Positions 25,462-37,045 of a DNA stretch of 64,000 nt are shown one piece after another. Position numbers and translations under genes: made by a program. Under the pieces are notes generated by a model. That model saw only the letters and a program-made list of their open reading frames with translations, did no database searches and had not been told where the DNA came from. The stretch's first letter is position 1. Each line of letters opens with the position of its first letter. Origin of the DNA: Eutypa lata (Eukaryota > Ascomycota > Sordariomycetes > Xylariales > Diatrypaceae); NCBI GenBank assembly GCA_022661535.1, contig JAKULF010000004.1, forward strand, positions 6,076,001 to 6,140,000. Reading direction: 5' to 3'.

Positions 25462-28400
25462 ATGAGCATACCTTCTCCGGCGAGAGATGATGGGTCTATC
25501 AATATGAAGGACGACGACCATCTAGATCTGTCTCCAGATGGAGAACATCCGTCGAGTGACGAAGAGACGATTAGGGGGGAGCGGGAACAAGATCGTATTG
25601 CTGAGATCCTAGAGGAAGAGCGACAACAGGAAGATGTAGAGCCCGCGCCCACTACAATCAACCCCCTAAGCAATAATCGCTACCGTCAGCTGCTACGAGA
25701 TCGCGACGATGCTTCCGAGACGGGTTCAAGTGAGGGTTTGCCTAGGAGGGTCGGAAGTCCAATTGGCTCGTTGCAATCCATACCCGATGATACTCCTTCT
25801 ATACAGGTAAGGTCTAACACTCACTAGCTACCAGACTTGGGTTCTGATCATTTTCTTAGGGTTCTATGTTATCCTCTGTGGGTAGCGGCGTCCTCCCCTC
25901 CTTAGCTATGCGACCCGGCTTCAGCAGTCCGACCCCTTCCTTTAGACCCTTCGATCAGCGATTCCAATCTCGAACATACTCCCCTTCCAACCTCAGCCCG
26001 CGACCGTCTTCGCCCGCCTTTCTCACAGGACACAGTAGGAATGTCTCCCTGAGCAGCCAGCTCTTCTCCGATTCCGGCGATGCCGAAACCTCCTCGCCCC
26101 CGTGGGAAGTTGTACGATGGACGAAGCTTAAGAAATTAAACGGGCAGGCCTTCTCCGAGGCGGGGAAGCGCAACTTCGGTTCGCCCACTTGTATTGCTAT
26201 TGCCGCCTCCATCGTCCTGGGCACCTCCAAGGGCATAATCTTAATGTTTGATTACAGTCAGAACCTCAAAATGATTATTGGGCCTGGAACAAAGGGTAGG
26301 TTCTCGTACTGAAAGTGTGTTAGAATGTTAATGTTGACGTGTTCTTTTTTTTTTTAGCTGTTGAGTCGGGGCCTGTTACAGCTATTGCCATTTCAGCTGA
26401 TCACAGCACAATAGCCGGTGGTCATGAAGATGGAAGTATATTTACTTGGGACGCAAGCCGAGCTTCCCGACCATTTTTACATATTCCGCATCTTGAGCCG
26501 TTGCAGTTACAGAATCGAATAGTGGACGGCCACTTACCGAAAGCACCTGTCACGCACTTGGGATTCCTCGGAACAAGGCATACTGCATTGGTCTCAGCGG
26601 ATGCTCGCGGCATGGCATTTTCCCATCTAGCAACTCGTGGTACAGGCGCCCTGGGAAGGACAGTCAAGACGGTGAGGATACTGGGACGATATCCAGATAC
26701 CCCTGCGCCTACAGGCAAGCCCCTGAAACCTAGTACTGTTCTTGCCTTTTCTCCGCTACCATTAGGAAATGTTGAACGGGCAACTGACGGCATGGGTCTC
26801 ACTGCGATGCTAACCCCCTATCTACTCGTCATCGTCTCAACCACTCCGGTTGCCCAAACCCAGCATAAGTCTGCTAGGCCCAAGGATGTTGCGCCTCACA
26901 GCGCTATGAGCGGCTGCTTGGCTTGGTTTCCTGCGGTCAAGCTTAAAGTGCCCGACCCGAGCACAGGTAGTACTACGTCCAAGGCGAAACTCGTCTATTG
27001 TTGGTCTAATGTCCTGACAGTCTTGGATGTTGACGAAATACCTTCCGAGGACAAGGATAAGCCCCCAACTTTGAAATTCAAGGCTAGGAGCCGATGGAAA
27101 TGCGAAGAGGCCATCGTCGCTGTACAATGGCTTAGTCGTTCGGTCTTGACCATTCTTACCATTACGCAAAGACTAATTGTCTTGGAAGACCGCTCGATGA
27201 GGATGACTGAGGCGTTTGATCTCATCCACAAATATATATATCACGTGGATCTGTTCTCCCAGCAGCTGCACGCTCTCGTAGAGCAACTGGATGAGGAAGA
27301 CACGTCAATGCATGGCGTGGTTGCGGACGCTTTCTATACGAGTTTCAAAGCATACAAAGGTCGGATCTTCTTGCTCGGCTTCAACGACGTCTCGATTGGC
27401 GCTCTGTCAAATTGGGCCGACCGATTAATCGCGTTGATGGAGAACGGTGACTATGTCGCTGCTATTCAGCTCGCGACGTCTTATTATACAGGGGATGCCG
27501 ACAAACTCACAGTGGGACTTCCCGAAGATGCGGCACTGAGGCATCAAATGGTTCACGATAAACTCATGGAGATCATGGCTGCATCACTAAAATATGCATT
27601 TAGTCAACGGCAGAAGAATACTGCAGCAGTAGATGACCAACATTTACGCGAGTTGGCAGAGACGTGCTTCATTGCTTGCCAAAGCGTAAAGGACATGGAC
27701 TTCCTATTTGACGAGATGTACGAGTGGTACGAAGAGAACGACGTGGAAGGGATATTCTTGGAAACCCTAGAACCATATATCCTCGAGAAGACGATAAGCT
27801 CTGTCCCACCGACAGCCGTCAAAGCATTGGTGACTCACTATGTGACCAGAGGATGGGAGTCTCGGTTAGAAGAAATAATATGTCATATGAATACGTCCAC
27901 CCTCGATATCGATCAGGTCACTTTGTTGTGCAAACAACACGGCCTCTATGATGCCCTGATTTACGTCTGGAACCAGGCTTTACACGACTATATCACGCCG
28001 CTTATCGATCTGCTTACCTTGCTTATTCCTTTGACCCAGGCAGGAGATCATGCTTTTGCAGGAGGCTCGGTGCACGATGAGATTCTTGGAGTCAATGCCT
28101 TGAAGATGTTCCCGTACTTGTCCTATACTTTGACTGGAAGAGTATATCCAACAGGAGAATTCATGGAAGATACGCTAGCATCCCAAGCAAAGGCAGAAAT
28201 CTACTGGTTCCTTTTCTCTGGTCAGAGCATTACTTGGCCGAAAGGCGGCGGCGGCAAGATGTTCCTTACGCGCCCAGGCGAGAGTCAAGAGCCATCGTTC
28301 CCATACCTTCGCATGGTACTTAAATTTGATGCTCCGAGTTTCTTGAGCGCTCTTAATGAAGCTTTCGAGGATTCGTTCCTCAACGACTCGCAAGAGAAGC

Positions 28401-30757
28401 ACCTAAATGGTGGCACTCGTAGAGACCTACCCGAAGAGCAAATATTTGGGCTGACTGTCGATCGCCAATATGTGGTCTCTATCTTGTTAGAAATTATGAA
28501 TCCAACCGACTTTGCTCCAGAGGACACTATCTATCTGGATATGTTTATTGCTCGCAACCTTCCAAAATTTCCGCAGTACCTGCTAGTACCGGGATCTACT
28601 CTGAACAGGGTCATCACTGGACTCTGCAATTATCCTGGGCCCGATCTAGCAGAAGATGCTCAGCTGAGCACAGAATATCTACTTTCGGTATATCAACCCC
28701 CTGATCTTTCACCGATGATGCCGTTGTTCAAGACAGCCGGCTTCTACCGGATTTTGAAGCGCATCTATAAAACCGAGAGACAGTACGGGAAGTTGATACA
28801 AACCTACTTCGAAGATACCGAGAACCAGGAAGAGATCTTCGATTGCATCGCAGACTGCTTAAGAGCAAAGGCGGGGCTTACTAAGAGGCAAATCCAAGAT
28901 GTTCACGATGTGCTCATGCAGCATTCGGACTACCTAGTCGAACTTGACCCGGTTCGTGCTGCGCAGACGTTGGGCGCCTATGCTCCCGAGTTGCATAGGT
29001 TTGTGTTAGATTCCCTAGTTGAAGAGCCGGAGCTGCAGTATATGTATCTTAAAGCTCTACTTGAACCCGAATGGGACACGTCACGGGATCAACCAAGCAA
29101 ACTTGATCGGGATTTCATCGAGCAATACGTCCAACTAATGTGCAGATATAATCCTTCTCATGTCTCCGACTATGTTGAAATTATCCAAGCTACGAATTTG
29201 CGGCTAGACAAGTTGCTACCGACTATGGAAGACACCGGGGTAATCGATGCCGCCGTCATCCTAATGGCACGGGAAGGACAAGTACAGGATGCCATGGAAC
29301 GATTGACCAGACATCTGAACACACTAGAGTCTGCTCTCCAAGGTCTAGTTTCGGGCACAAACGAAGAGAGTAAAGAGCTAGACGTTGAAGGGGCCGCCGA
29401 GGAGCTCCTCCGGGGTTTGCAAAAGTACACCCATGTTGGAATCTGGTTATGCCAAGGCCAGATGAAGACATTGAGGAAGATGAAGTCGGTTCAGCGAAGA
29501 CATCACCATTCACCTATACAGGATGAACTCACTCTTGACGAGATGCTATGGCTCGACTTGATCGACACGACCGTCCAGATCACACGTCGACTATCCTCTG
29601 TTGTAGCGACACCAGCAGAAAGCCCCGAGATCCAGATCCACGAGGACAACAAGTCTTCCTCTTCCTCATTAACCTCATCAACACCTCAACAACAAGTCCT
29701 CGACAGCGCAAAACTCGTCGCCCTCCTCCGCTCCCTCGTCCAACACACCTTCACCGCGCTCCTAAACGCAACCTCATCCCAAGGCAGCGCAGGAAATCTC
29801 ATCGAGAACCGGCCCCCCGCCTCCAACGACATCGCCACCAGCACCAGCACCAGCACCGCGACCACGAAGAACAGCGGCGCCGACAGCACGACCTTCCTGC
29901 GCATCCTCCGCGCCTTCCTCAACCGCGCCGCCGCCGCCTCCCCCAGCCTCGCCGACCTCCGCGCCGTCCTGACGTCCGTGTTCGCGGCCTACGCGTACGA
30001 GGAGTCCATCCTGGGGCTGGCGAACCGGCTCCTCGAGCAGCAGCTCTTCGCGGACGTGCGGAGGGCGGCGCTGCTGCGGCAGAGGGGGTGGCGGCCGCGC
30101 GGGTCGACTTGCGAGGGCTGCGGGAGGCGGGTCTGGGGTCCCGGCGTGGCGGTTTCCGGGGGTGGGAATGATATCTTCGAGGCTTGGGAGGAGAGGCGGG
30201 TGGCTGTTGAGGGGAAGAGGCGGGAGGGGTGGGAGAGGAGGAGGAGAGAGGTAATTGCGCGTAGTGGTGGTGGGGGTGGGGGTGGGAATGGTGGTATTGT
30301 TGGGGGAGGGAGAGGTGCCGGTAGGGATGGAAATGGAAATGGGATGGATGGCGTGGGGGATGAGGGGATCGGTAAGGGGAAGGGGAAGTGTACGGATATC
30401 GGGATTAGAGTTGGTGCGAGTAACGCGGGGGACTCCTCTAATAACCCTGAAAATGGAGAGGAAGGCCTCGCGCGTACCAGTGGTGGTGGTGGGAGAGAAA
30501 CCCAGCCACCGTCCCTGGGCCCCCTCATCGTCTTCGCCTGTCGCCATATCTACCACAAGAGTTGTCTTGATACCCTGCAAGCACAACCCCAGCAGCAGCA
30601 ATGGGATGGAGGGCCGTCTTCATCGTCAGCAGCAGCGGGGGCTAGAGGGGATTACGGGGGTAGTGGCAGTGGTGGAGAGGTCAATGGATTTGGGAGCGAG
30701 GGCGAGGGCGAGGGCGAGGGCGAGGAGCCGGCGTATAAGTGTCCTATTGATGGGTAG
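25462..30757 (+). CDS. vps8: Vps8, CORVET tethering complex subunit
   Basis: Three exons, 25462-25806, 25860-26295 and 26358-30757 (introns of 53 and 62 bp), give 1726 aa. An acidic disordered N-terminus precedes a WD40-like propeller (from AVESGPVTAIAISADHSTIA; IAGGHEDGSIFTWDASR, about residues 262-600). The Vps8 signature block (YHVDLFSQQLHALVEQLDEE; YKGRIFLLGFNDVSIGALSNW) and a long alpha-solenoid follow. The C-terminus is a RING-like domain: CEGCGRRVW, a Gly/Arg/Ser-rich insert of about 120 residues, VFACRHIYHKSCLD, another low-complexity stretch, and a final YKCPIDG. Vps8 binds Rab5/Vps21 and tethers early endosomes in CORVET. The last zinc-ligand position reads Asp (CPID), and the long insert splits the RING. 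ATG 25462 is the first in-frame ATG. Confidence 0.93.
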
Positions 30758-31116
30758 ATAGAGATACGTAGATACTCTGACTGGCTGGCTAGCTGGCTGG
30801 TTGGATGGATGTATGATGGGTGGATGTGTTGATGAGTAAATGGATAGAGCAAGAAACGCTCTACTCGACCTGGTTGGTTGGTTGGTTGGCTTAACGGTTC
30901 GAAAATAGCGAATCGATTATTGTTCAGTTCACGATATAGTGAGCATGAGTAGTTGAGTGATGAGTTCAATGCCGTTGATGCTGATTAGTACCCCTTTCTT
31001 TACTATGCTTACAAAATATGATTCTTTGTACTTTATTTGCATTGTGTTCACATTACATGCACATCAATGCGATTAGACCTCGGAGCGATAAGTAGCTAGG
31101 TTAGCGATGCCACTAA
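30758..31116. other. 3' flank of vps8
   Basis: About 360 bp containing GGCTGGCT/GGATGGAT-type short tandem runs just after the stop codon (30780-30890). No gene is seen. Confidence 0.45.
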
Positions 31117-32130
31117 GTTAAATTAAATTTAATTTATTTAATATTTAAGTTAAATAAATTAAATTAAATCGTGATTTTTTTAAATTTAATTAAAATAAAT
31201 TTAACTTTAAATTTAATTTAATTAATTTAATAATTATTTTTTTTATTAAATATTATATAAAAGTTAATATATAATTTAAATATTTTAATAATATCGTTAA
31301 CTTTATTATTAATTATTTAATTTAAACTTTATTATATTATTAATTATTTCTTTTTAAAGTTTAAAAAATTTATTAATTATAATTAAATAAATTAAATTAT
31401 ATTATTTAATTTAATAATATTATTAAATTAAATATAATAAATTAATTAATATTTAAATAAATAAATATTTATTATATATATTATTTAATAAAATTAATTT
31501 TATTTAATTAATTTTAAAATATTTCGAAAATATATAATATTATATTAATTTATTTTATATTATAATTTTATTAATATAATTTATTAATATTATAAATAAT
31601 TATTTATATTAAATATAAAATAAATTATAATAAAATTTAATTAAAAATTTAATTTAATTATTTATTTTTATTTAATATAAAAATTTAAATTTATAAATTT
31701 ATAATTAAATTAATAAATAATATAATTTATTTTATTAATTAATTATATAAATTATATTATTTATAATATTTTAATATTTTTAATTTAATAAATTATAATA
31801 AACGTTAATAATTACGTTATATAATAAATTATATTTATTATATAAATAATTAAAATTTAATAAAAATTAAAAATAAAAATAAAAATAAATATTATAATTT
31901 TAATTTTAATATTTTAATTTTTATTAAAATATAAAAATATTTATTATTTAAATTATTTATTTATTTTAAAATTTAAAATATATTTTTTTATATAAATTAT
32001 AACGATATTTATAAATTATATATTAATATTTTATATATAAATATTTATTAATTATTAATAACGAGTTTATAAGTTATATTTAATAATAATCGATAATTAT
32101 TAATTATAACTTTAGTAAATTACGTTATAA
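31117..32130. repeat. Almost pure A/T block, probable RIP-saturated repeat
   Basis: About 1 kb consists almost only of A and T, in sharp contrast to both flanks. The rare G and C bases occur mostly as CpG (for instance ATCGTTAAC, TTACGTTA, TTTCGAAA), while CpA and TpG are nearly absent. That is the end point expected when RIP converts CpA/TpG to TpA. No terminal repeats or target duplication could be recognised at the edges, so the original element is unknown; a natural A/T island is the alternative. Confidence 0.6.
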
Positions 32131-32549
32131 GTTGCGCAATATAAAAAAATCCCATATGAGTTGCGTTGCAAGCTTGGTGGTTACCATTTGATTGCCACGG
32201 CGTTGCAGTGGTGGCGTTATTTGCCAGCTTGCTTATAGTGCGTACTACAATACCTACATGTAGGTATAGTTAGCCTAGCCATTCTGAACTATAAACTTGA
32301 TCGTCGTTTCTTCGCAAAGTTTACACCTCAATACCTACCATTTGTACCGAAAACTCTCGGAGCTCAGACAAAACTTAAACCACCTTTCTCCGCTCGGGTA
32401 TAAATATGCCTTCAAATAATGTCAAAAGAAAAAATGAATTACTTTTTATCCAGTAGCTAGGTATGCAGTAATGCTAGCTGGATCGATCTACGTTAGATAG
32501 CGGTACCGTATAAACTAAGTTAGCTGGAAATATCATTTAACGAAGTAGA
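32131..32549. other. Upstream region of the RNase H-like gene
   Basis: About 420 bp of normal composition between the A/T block and the start codon; presumed promoter and 5' leader. No other feature is seen. Confidence 0.4.
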
Positions 32550-34198
32550 ATGGCCGACACAACGGAAGAGTGGGCTGACGCCATCACTTCTCCCAACACG
32601 CAATGGTCGCCGTCTACATTAGATACGCCTCATGCCGATGTTAGCCAGGAAAGCATCAACGAACCCACTGGCGAGACGACTAGGACAAGTATCATAAGAC
32701 AGATAGCCTACGAAAGAGCAGCGATCAGGACAATCTCGAACCTCAAGCAGATCGACAAATACCCTAGCACGTGGACGACGTGCTCCAGTAATAGGAGATA
32801 CTGGGCTTCTCGGCGACTAGAAGCACTCTTGGGACAACTAGCGGGTTCAACAGAAGAGGGGGTTGGGTCGGAGTTGCAACGACACCATATGCCCCTGAAC
32901 TCCGAGCAAACTGGTCTATCTAGGTCATCTCTGGAACAAAGGTCTGGGTCTACATTCTACGGCACTAATTTGTATGAGAGCAGAAGTCAGATAGACTCTG
33001 TCGGGGATTCTTTAAACGCCTATAGTGAAATCTACGAACTTCTGGTTCGCCAAGCTAGGCTCGTCTGTGAGACTAAAACACCATCTCCGTCTACACCATC
33101 ACCACCACCACCCACCCATCGTGTGTTGAAACACGCGAAGCAAAACAGACACAGCGATGGCCTAGAAAGCGAGTTGTGTCCCTATGTGATTATTCATAAC
33201 GGGGGGACACCACAAGAGGACAAAACGGCATGGTCCAATAGTATTCTTGGGACCGAGAATGAGATGCCGCTCCTAGTATTGTATACCGACGGTAGCGCTC
33301 GAAGGGAAAAGCAAGGTGTCGCTGGCGCTGCTGTTACTTATAAGCGCTACGTTGATGGATGTCCCTCGGGGTGGAAGGATCATGCGTAAGCAAACCTGCC
33401 TTTTACTTTTGACAAATTTCCTGATATCGAACACTTCTATTCTCAATTTTATCATCCCCTTCTCCATTTCGCGGAGTTTCAAGCAATGAGGGATGTAATA
33501 TTTATACATACATATATATATATACTAACTAGAGATATAGATGGGGAATCTCCAATGCCAACGACGCCAACGACGCAGAGATCTTAGCTATCGTCAAGGC
33601 CCTCGAGATCGTAGCAACCGAAGCGAAGATGTTAGCGGACCGCAGACCACCATCAACACTACCACCGCCAGCACCAGCACTCGAGGATGAAGAAGGAGTG
33701 GTAAACAGGGATGGCGGGCAGCAACGAGCCCAAAACCCGAAAGTCGTGATAATCACAGACTCGAGCCACGCCCTAGACCAGATCCAGCGGTTCCTCCAGG
33801 GCCAGCCTCTACGGATACGACCGACCAACTCCCTCATCATGGACGCCCTGACCAGTGTCCTGCTTCGCCTCCTGTTCATGGATTCGGTGCGGCTCGAGTT
33901 CCGGAAGGTCAAGAGCCACGCGGGCGTGGAGGGGAACTGCCGCGCCGATGGGCTCGCTAGAGCGGCGGCTAGGGCGATGGCTATGGCGATGCCGACGCCG
34001 TGGGACGGCGACGGGTTGGGTGGTTCTTGGTGTGGGTTTACGATGGTTTCGGTGGATGATTATTTGTGTTTGAGGGGGGGGGGGGTCAGGGGGGTAGCAG
34101 CGGAAGTGGTGGGAATGGAAGTGCAGCTGAAGGTGTTGTTCAGTCTAAGCCGAAGCAGGTCTTCCAAGAGCTACCAAGAGAGCCTCCACGCCCAATGA
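32550..34198 (+). CDS. RNase H-like domain protein
   Basis: Two exons, 32550-33385 and 33541-34198 (donor gtaagc, acceptor atatag), give 497 aa in frame. The N-terminal 240 residues have no recognised domain. The RNase H fold follows with all four acidic residues in their usual settings: VLYTDGSARREKQGVAGAA (Asp1), NDAEILAIVKALEIV (Glu), KVVIITDSSHALDQI (Asp2) and KSHAGVEGNCRADGLARAA (Asp3). It should cleave RNA in RNA:DNA hybrids, or be a domesticated relative of LINE-type RNase H; no reverse transcriptase is next to it. A run of 12 G at 34074-34085 lies near the 3' end. In the shifted frame the sequence stays protein-like to a stop at 34330-34332, so the annotated C terminus (after about residue 455) may be wrong. 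Confidence 0.75.
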
Positions 34199-34332
34199 AA
34201 GTCTCGCTATCGAAAGAGAAGGCACGTGCAAACCAGAAGATCGGTATCGATCGTCTGATGTTCCAGCTTGAACGGAAAGGCGGTATTCGACCTGCAGGCG
34301 AGGCGATTATTATACCTGTCGTGGATGCATGA

Positions 34333-34717
34333 GGATGCACTGGAGGCTCTTGGATGGTTAGTTGATGATAGATTTGAAATTCAGACAGCGAATATTAAGC
34401 GGATTACTCGACATTTTGTTGGACGCAATAATCATATTTAACCTTTGCTAAAGCCTATACTAATATACAATTTAGCTAAACTACATTCCCCTGCGGCGTA
34501 TAGGGTCAGTTCCTAAGGGAAGAATGATGTGTTGTCTGGGGAATTTAGGTTAGGACCTCCAGCTAATTTATGCAATTCCTTCTAGGGCTAGTTTGAATTC
34601 ATGCGGACTGTGTTGCTTCTACTTCTGCCTGAATCCGTGAGTTGATTCAAGGTGTCCCCCCCCCCTTCTCCTAAAACAATTTAAAACAATTGTCGGGAGA
34701 TGCAACCCATTATCAGG
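34333..34717. other. Intergenic, convergent 3' ends
   Basis: About 385 bp with no ORF or repeat that I can support. Confidence 0.45.
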
Positions 34718-35416
34718 TTAGGAAACTACGCACCCATTCCACCCACTTGTAGACACATCGTTCATAGCTCTTCCTTGTCTTGCCAAGTTCGGAGAAGTTC
34801 GACTAACAAATTCTACGTGATCCCAAAATTGGCCTCCATCTGGGCCCCCTTCCGGCTTTCTCCATTCAGACCGCGGGGGGTATGGCGATTTATCAAATAG
34901 TAAACAAAGTGCGAACCTTGGTCTGTCCGAGCTCGAGTATCCAATGTAACAAGGTTCTATGAAGTTGCCTTGCTCGATCCTGATGGTATATGACTTAGGT
35001 CGGAAGGCGTCATCTGTGAGACTACGCTCGTTGATCATGGTGCTTTTCACCAGAATAGATGATTCTCCCCGTTGTGGCAGCCGCTTTGTGAGAGTTATCT
35101 CGAGATCAAGCTGGCCGAGCAGTTTGGGGTTTTATTCTGGGCGGCACTGGTAACTTGGCCTGGAATCTCAACGGTTTGGCTTGGGTGACGCGGCAGCTCG
35201 ATGCTCCTCCACTCAAGCTCGGCGGCGGTCCAATAGTTGAAGTTACAACGGCACCATAGCTTTTCGGTTGTTAGTAACTGATATAGAAACATGACAAGGA
35301 CAGGGACCTATACACTCCTCGCCAGTGCCGTCTTTGTTAAACTTGATAGACCTGCCTTCCGTATCGAAGCACCATTCATCCTCTCCTGAAAGAATAGAGC
35401 AAGGTGCTTCATTCAT
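34718..35416 (-). CDS. Uncharacterised fungal protein, gene possibly broken
   Basis: Three collinear coding segments are visible on the minus strand. From ATG 35416: GEDEWCFDTEGRSIKFNKDG. From 35259 to 35155: LWCRCNFNYWTAAELEWRS and on to VEIPGQ. From 35110 to 34718, after a 44-nt GT-AG intron, in frame: LDLEITLTKRLPQ, RPKSYTIRIEQGNFIEPCYI and PYPPRSEWRKPEGGPDGGQF. The beta-strand-rich, Trp-rich pattern resembles an uncharacterised fungal family that could be lipocalin-like, which is a guess. No GT-AG pair joins the first and second segments in phase, so either a base has been lost near 35260-35330 or the true first exon was missed. Start and integrity are therefore uncertain. Confidence 0.5.
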
Positions 35417-35994
35417 ATCGATAATAATATGTATGATGGGATATGGTCGTTAAATCATGAATGAAGGTGTTGGAGTTGTAGGCTGGGGTCACAAATCTGA
35501 ATCAAGATAAAGGTAGAAATCAAGAGAAGTTGTGTGGAGGTGGTCCATGCCCAACGAAGCCACCTTAGTGTCAATTGTTCAGGGGGCGGAAGTAGGCTGT
35601 TACTATTTAATACACATGTGTAAGCTGTAACAAGCACCTGAATTCAGGATTCAGCCAACCAGACTATCGCAGAAAGGTTTCGTAGTAAGGCCCAGCCGAT
35701 CTCAATTCTTACACGGTATTCGATGACATGAACCCGGAGCCGCCTATATCCTTTAGGTACCCGTTCCTATTGGGCTCTTTAAAGATGTTAGTACAATACA
35801 GGCACATTTATTTAAGGGGACAGAGAGGTTTTAAAGGAAGCTTGCCTCCTTTAACCCACCATAGCGGTGTACAGCCGCTGCCCAATGGAATCGGGCACCC
35901 ATGCCTTGTTGACTAGATTCCAGGCGCTGGAGTCGGCGAGCATAGCGCAGTCCCAGTTGGTATCTGTCATAAGCCAATCGGCACGGATGGGACT
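35417..35994. other. Intergenic region, no gene seen
   Basis: About 580 bp with only short ORFs lacking coding character; divergent upstream DNA for the two neighbouring genes. Confidence 0.4.
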
Positions 35995-36001
35995 TATATA
36001 A
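35995..36001 (+). promoter_or_regulatory. TATA box of the decayed secreted-protein gene
   Basis: TATATAA lies 30-60 bp upstream of the first coding-like sequence on the plus strand, a usual distance for a fungal TATA element. Confidence 0.4.
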
Positions 36002-36029
36002 GCACCAGGTCCAAGCTGATCAGAGCTAG

Positions 36030-37045
36030 CCCCTTGACTGTATGTCAGAGTATTGCCAGCATCGTGGTAACTCTGAGCTACTGCCTACGAAGTGTAATTA
36101 CCACCGCTTCAACGACAACCGTACCTGGTTCCCCCTTAAGCGCATCAGTAAGTATCAGTTCCGCGTACGACAGTGCGTGTGCAGCTGCTGGAACCGTAGT
36201 TGATGGAACAACATACCCGCTGGCTTTCTGGCCAACAGATTCTCTTGTCCCGGGGGCTTCACTGTTTCTCAAATTGGAAGTGTATTCGAAAGTGCGGCCT
36301 CCAGTACCTCAAGTCTAGCTGCTAGCACCTCGAGTGTAGTCCCCAGTATCTCAAGTGTTCCATCTACCCTCTCGACCTCAACATCCAGCAATTCTGCCTC
36401 ATCCTCTGCCTCACTACCAACTACAATATATAGTTCATCCTTGTCGGCTCCAGATAGCTCGAGTACCCAAAGCACGTCTACCTCCGCTGAGGACCCTGCT
36501 CCTACGACTTCATCAGCACCATCCCCGACTACTACATGGTTTCTTACTGCTGTAAGCTAAATCTTCCAAATCCTCTAGACTCTTTAGCTAGTGGTGTTTT
36601 AATAATCTCAATGGTACAGCGTGGACTGCGACAACCAGGATGAGTCCGGTGACTTTTCTTACGTAAGTCTAAAATCCACTCCCCTTTTCCCCTCCCACCC
36701 AGGTGATTGGCTAGCTCTAGTTTTCGTCGGTTTACTTACACACTCTCCTCTCTACTTCAGTATACTCTCTCGGGTTATGAAGATTAGAGCCCGGACGAAA
36801 CTTGTATTCCACTTTAGGGCGACCTGCCAACATTTTCCGACACCACGAACTCCTGTTCGTGGTTCGAGGAGGGCGGTTCTGTCGGCCCAGAATCGTGCTC
36901 TAATGGAACGTTTAACCAGCCCGATTCGTTTTTTCTCCGCAGCGGCTTCTGTACCATCTACAAGGGGGCCGATTGCTCGGGAGACGCCAGTGGTATTACT
37001 TCTAGTGAATATAGTGGTTGCACTAATGTCCAGTTAGACAAGTAA
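36030..37045 (+). pseudogene. Secreted Ser/Thr-rich, Cys-containing protein gene, apparently decayed
   Basis: Coding character is clear in pieces that do not join cleanly. Piece 1 (about 36034-36252) has a hydrophobic start and ACAAAGTVVDGTTYPLAFWP. Piece 2 (36255-36551), in another frame, is a Ser/Thr-rich stalk (for example ASSTSSLAASTSSVVPS) ending TTTWFLTA at a gtaagc donor. Piece 3 (36620-36662) encodes VDCDNQDESGDFSY but needs a different phase. Piece 4 (36761-37045) runs YTLSGYED, TAG, SPDETCIPL, TAG, then GDLPTFSDTTNSCSWFEEGG and SGFCTIYKGADCSGD to a normal stop. The two TAGs could be intronic, because intron 36663-36817 also closes in frame, but the frame change near the G5 at 36252 and the phase clash remain. 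The first ATG after the TATA box is out of frame. Probably a dead small-secreted-protein gene. Confidence 0.55.

Noticed and set aside
29548..30601. Arg/His-rich plus-strand and Pro-rich minus-strand ORFs
   Set aside because: Out-of-frame shadows of the low-complexity 3' end of vps8.
30780..30900. GGCTGGCT/GGTTGGTT runs as a possible telomere or satellite
   Set aside because: Short imperfect tetranucleotide repeats in a 3' flank; no TTAGGG units.
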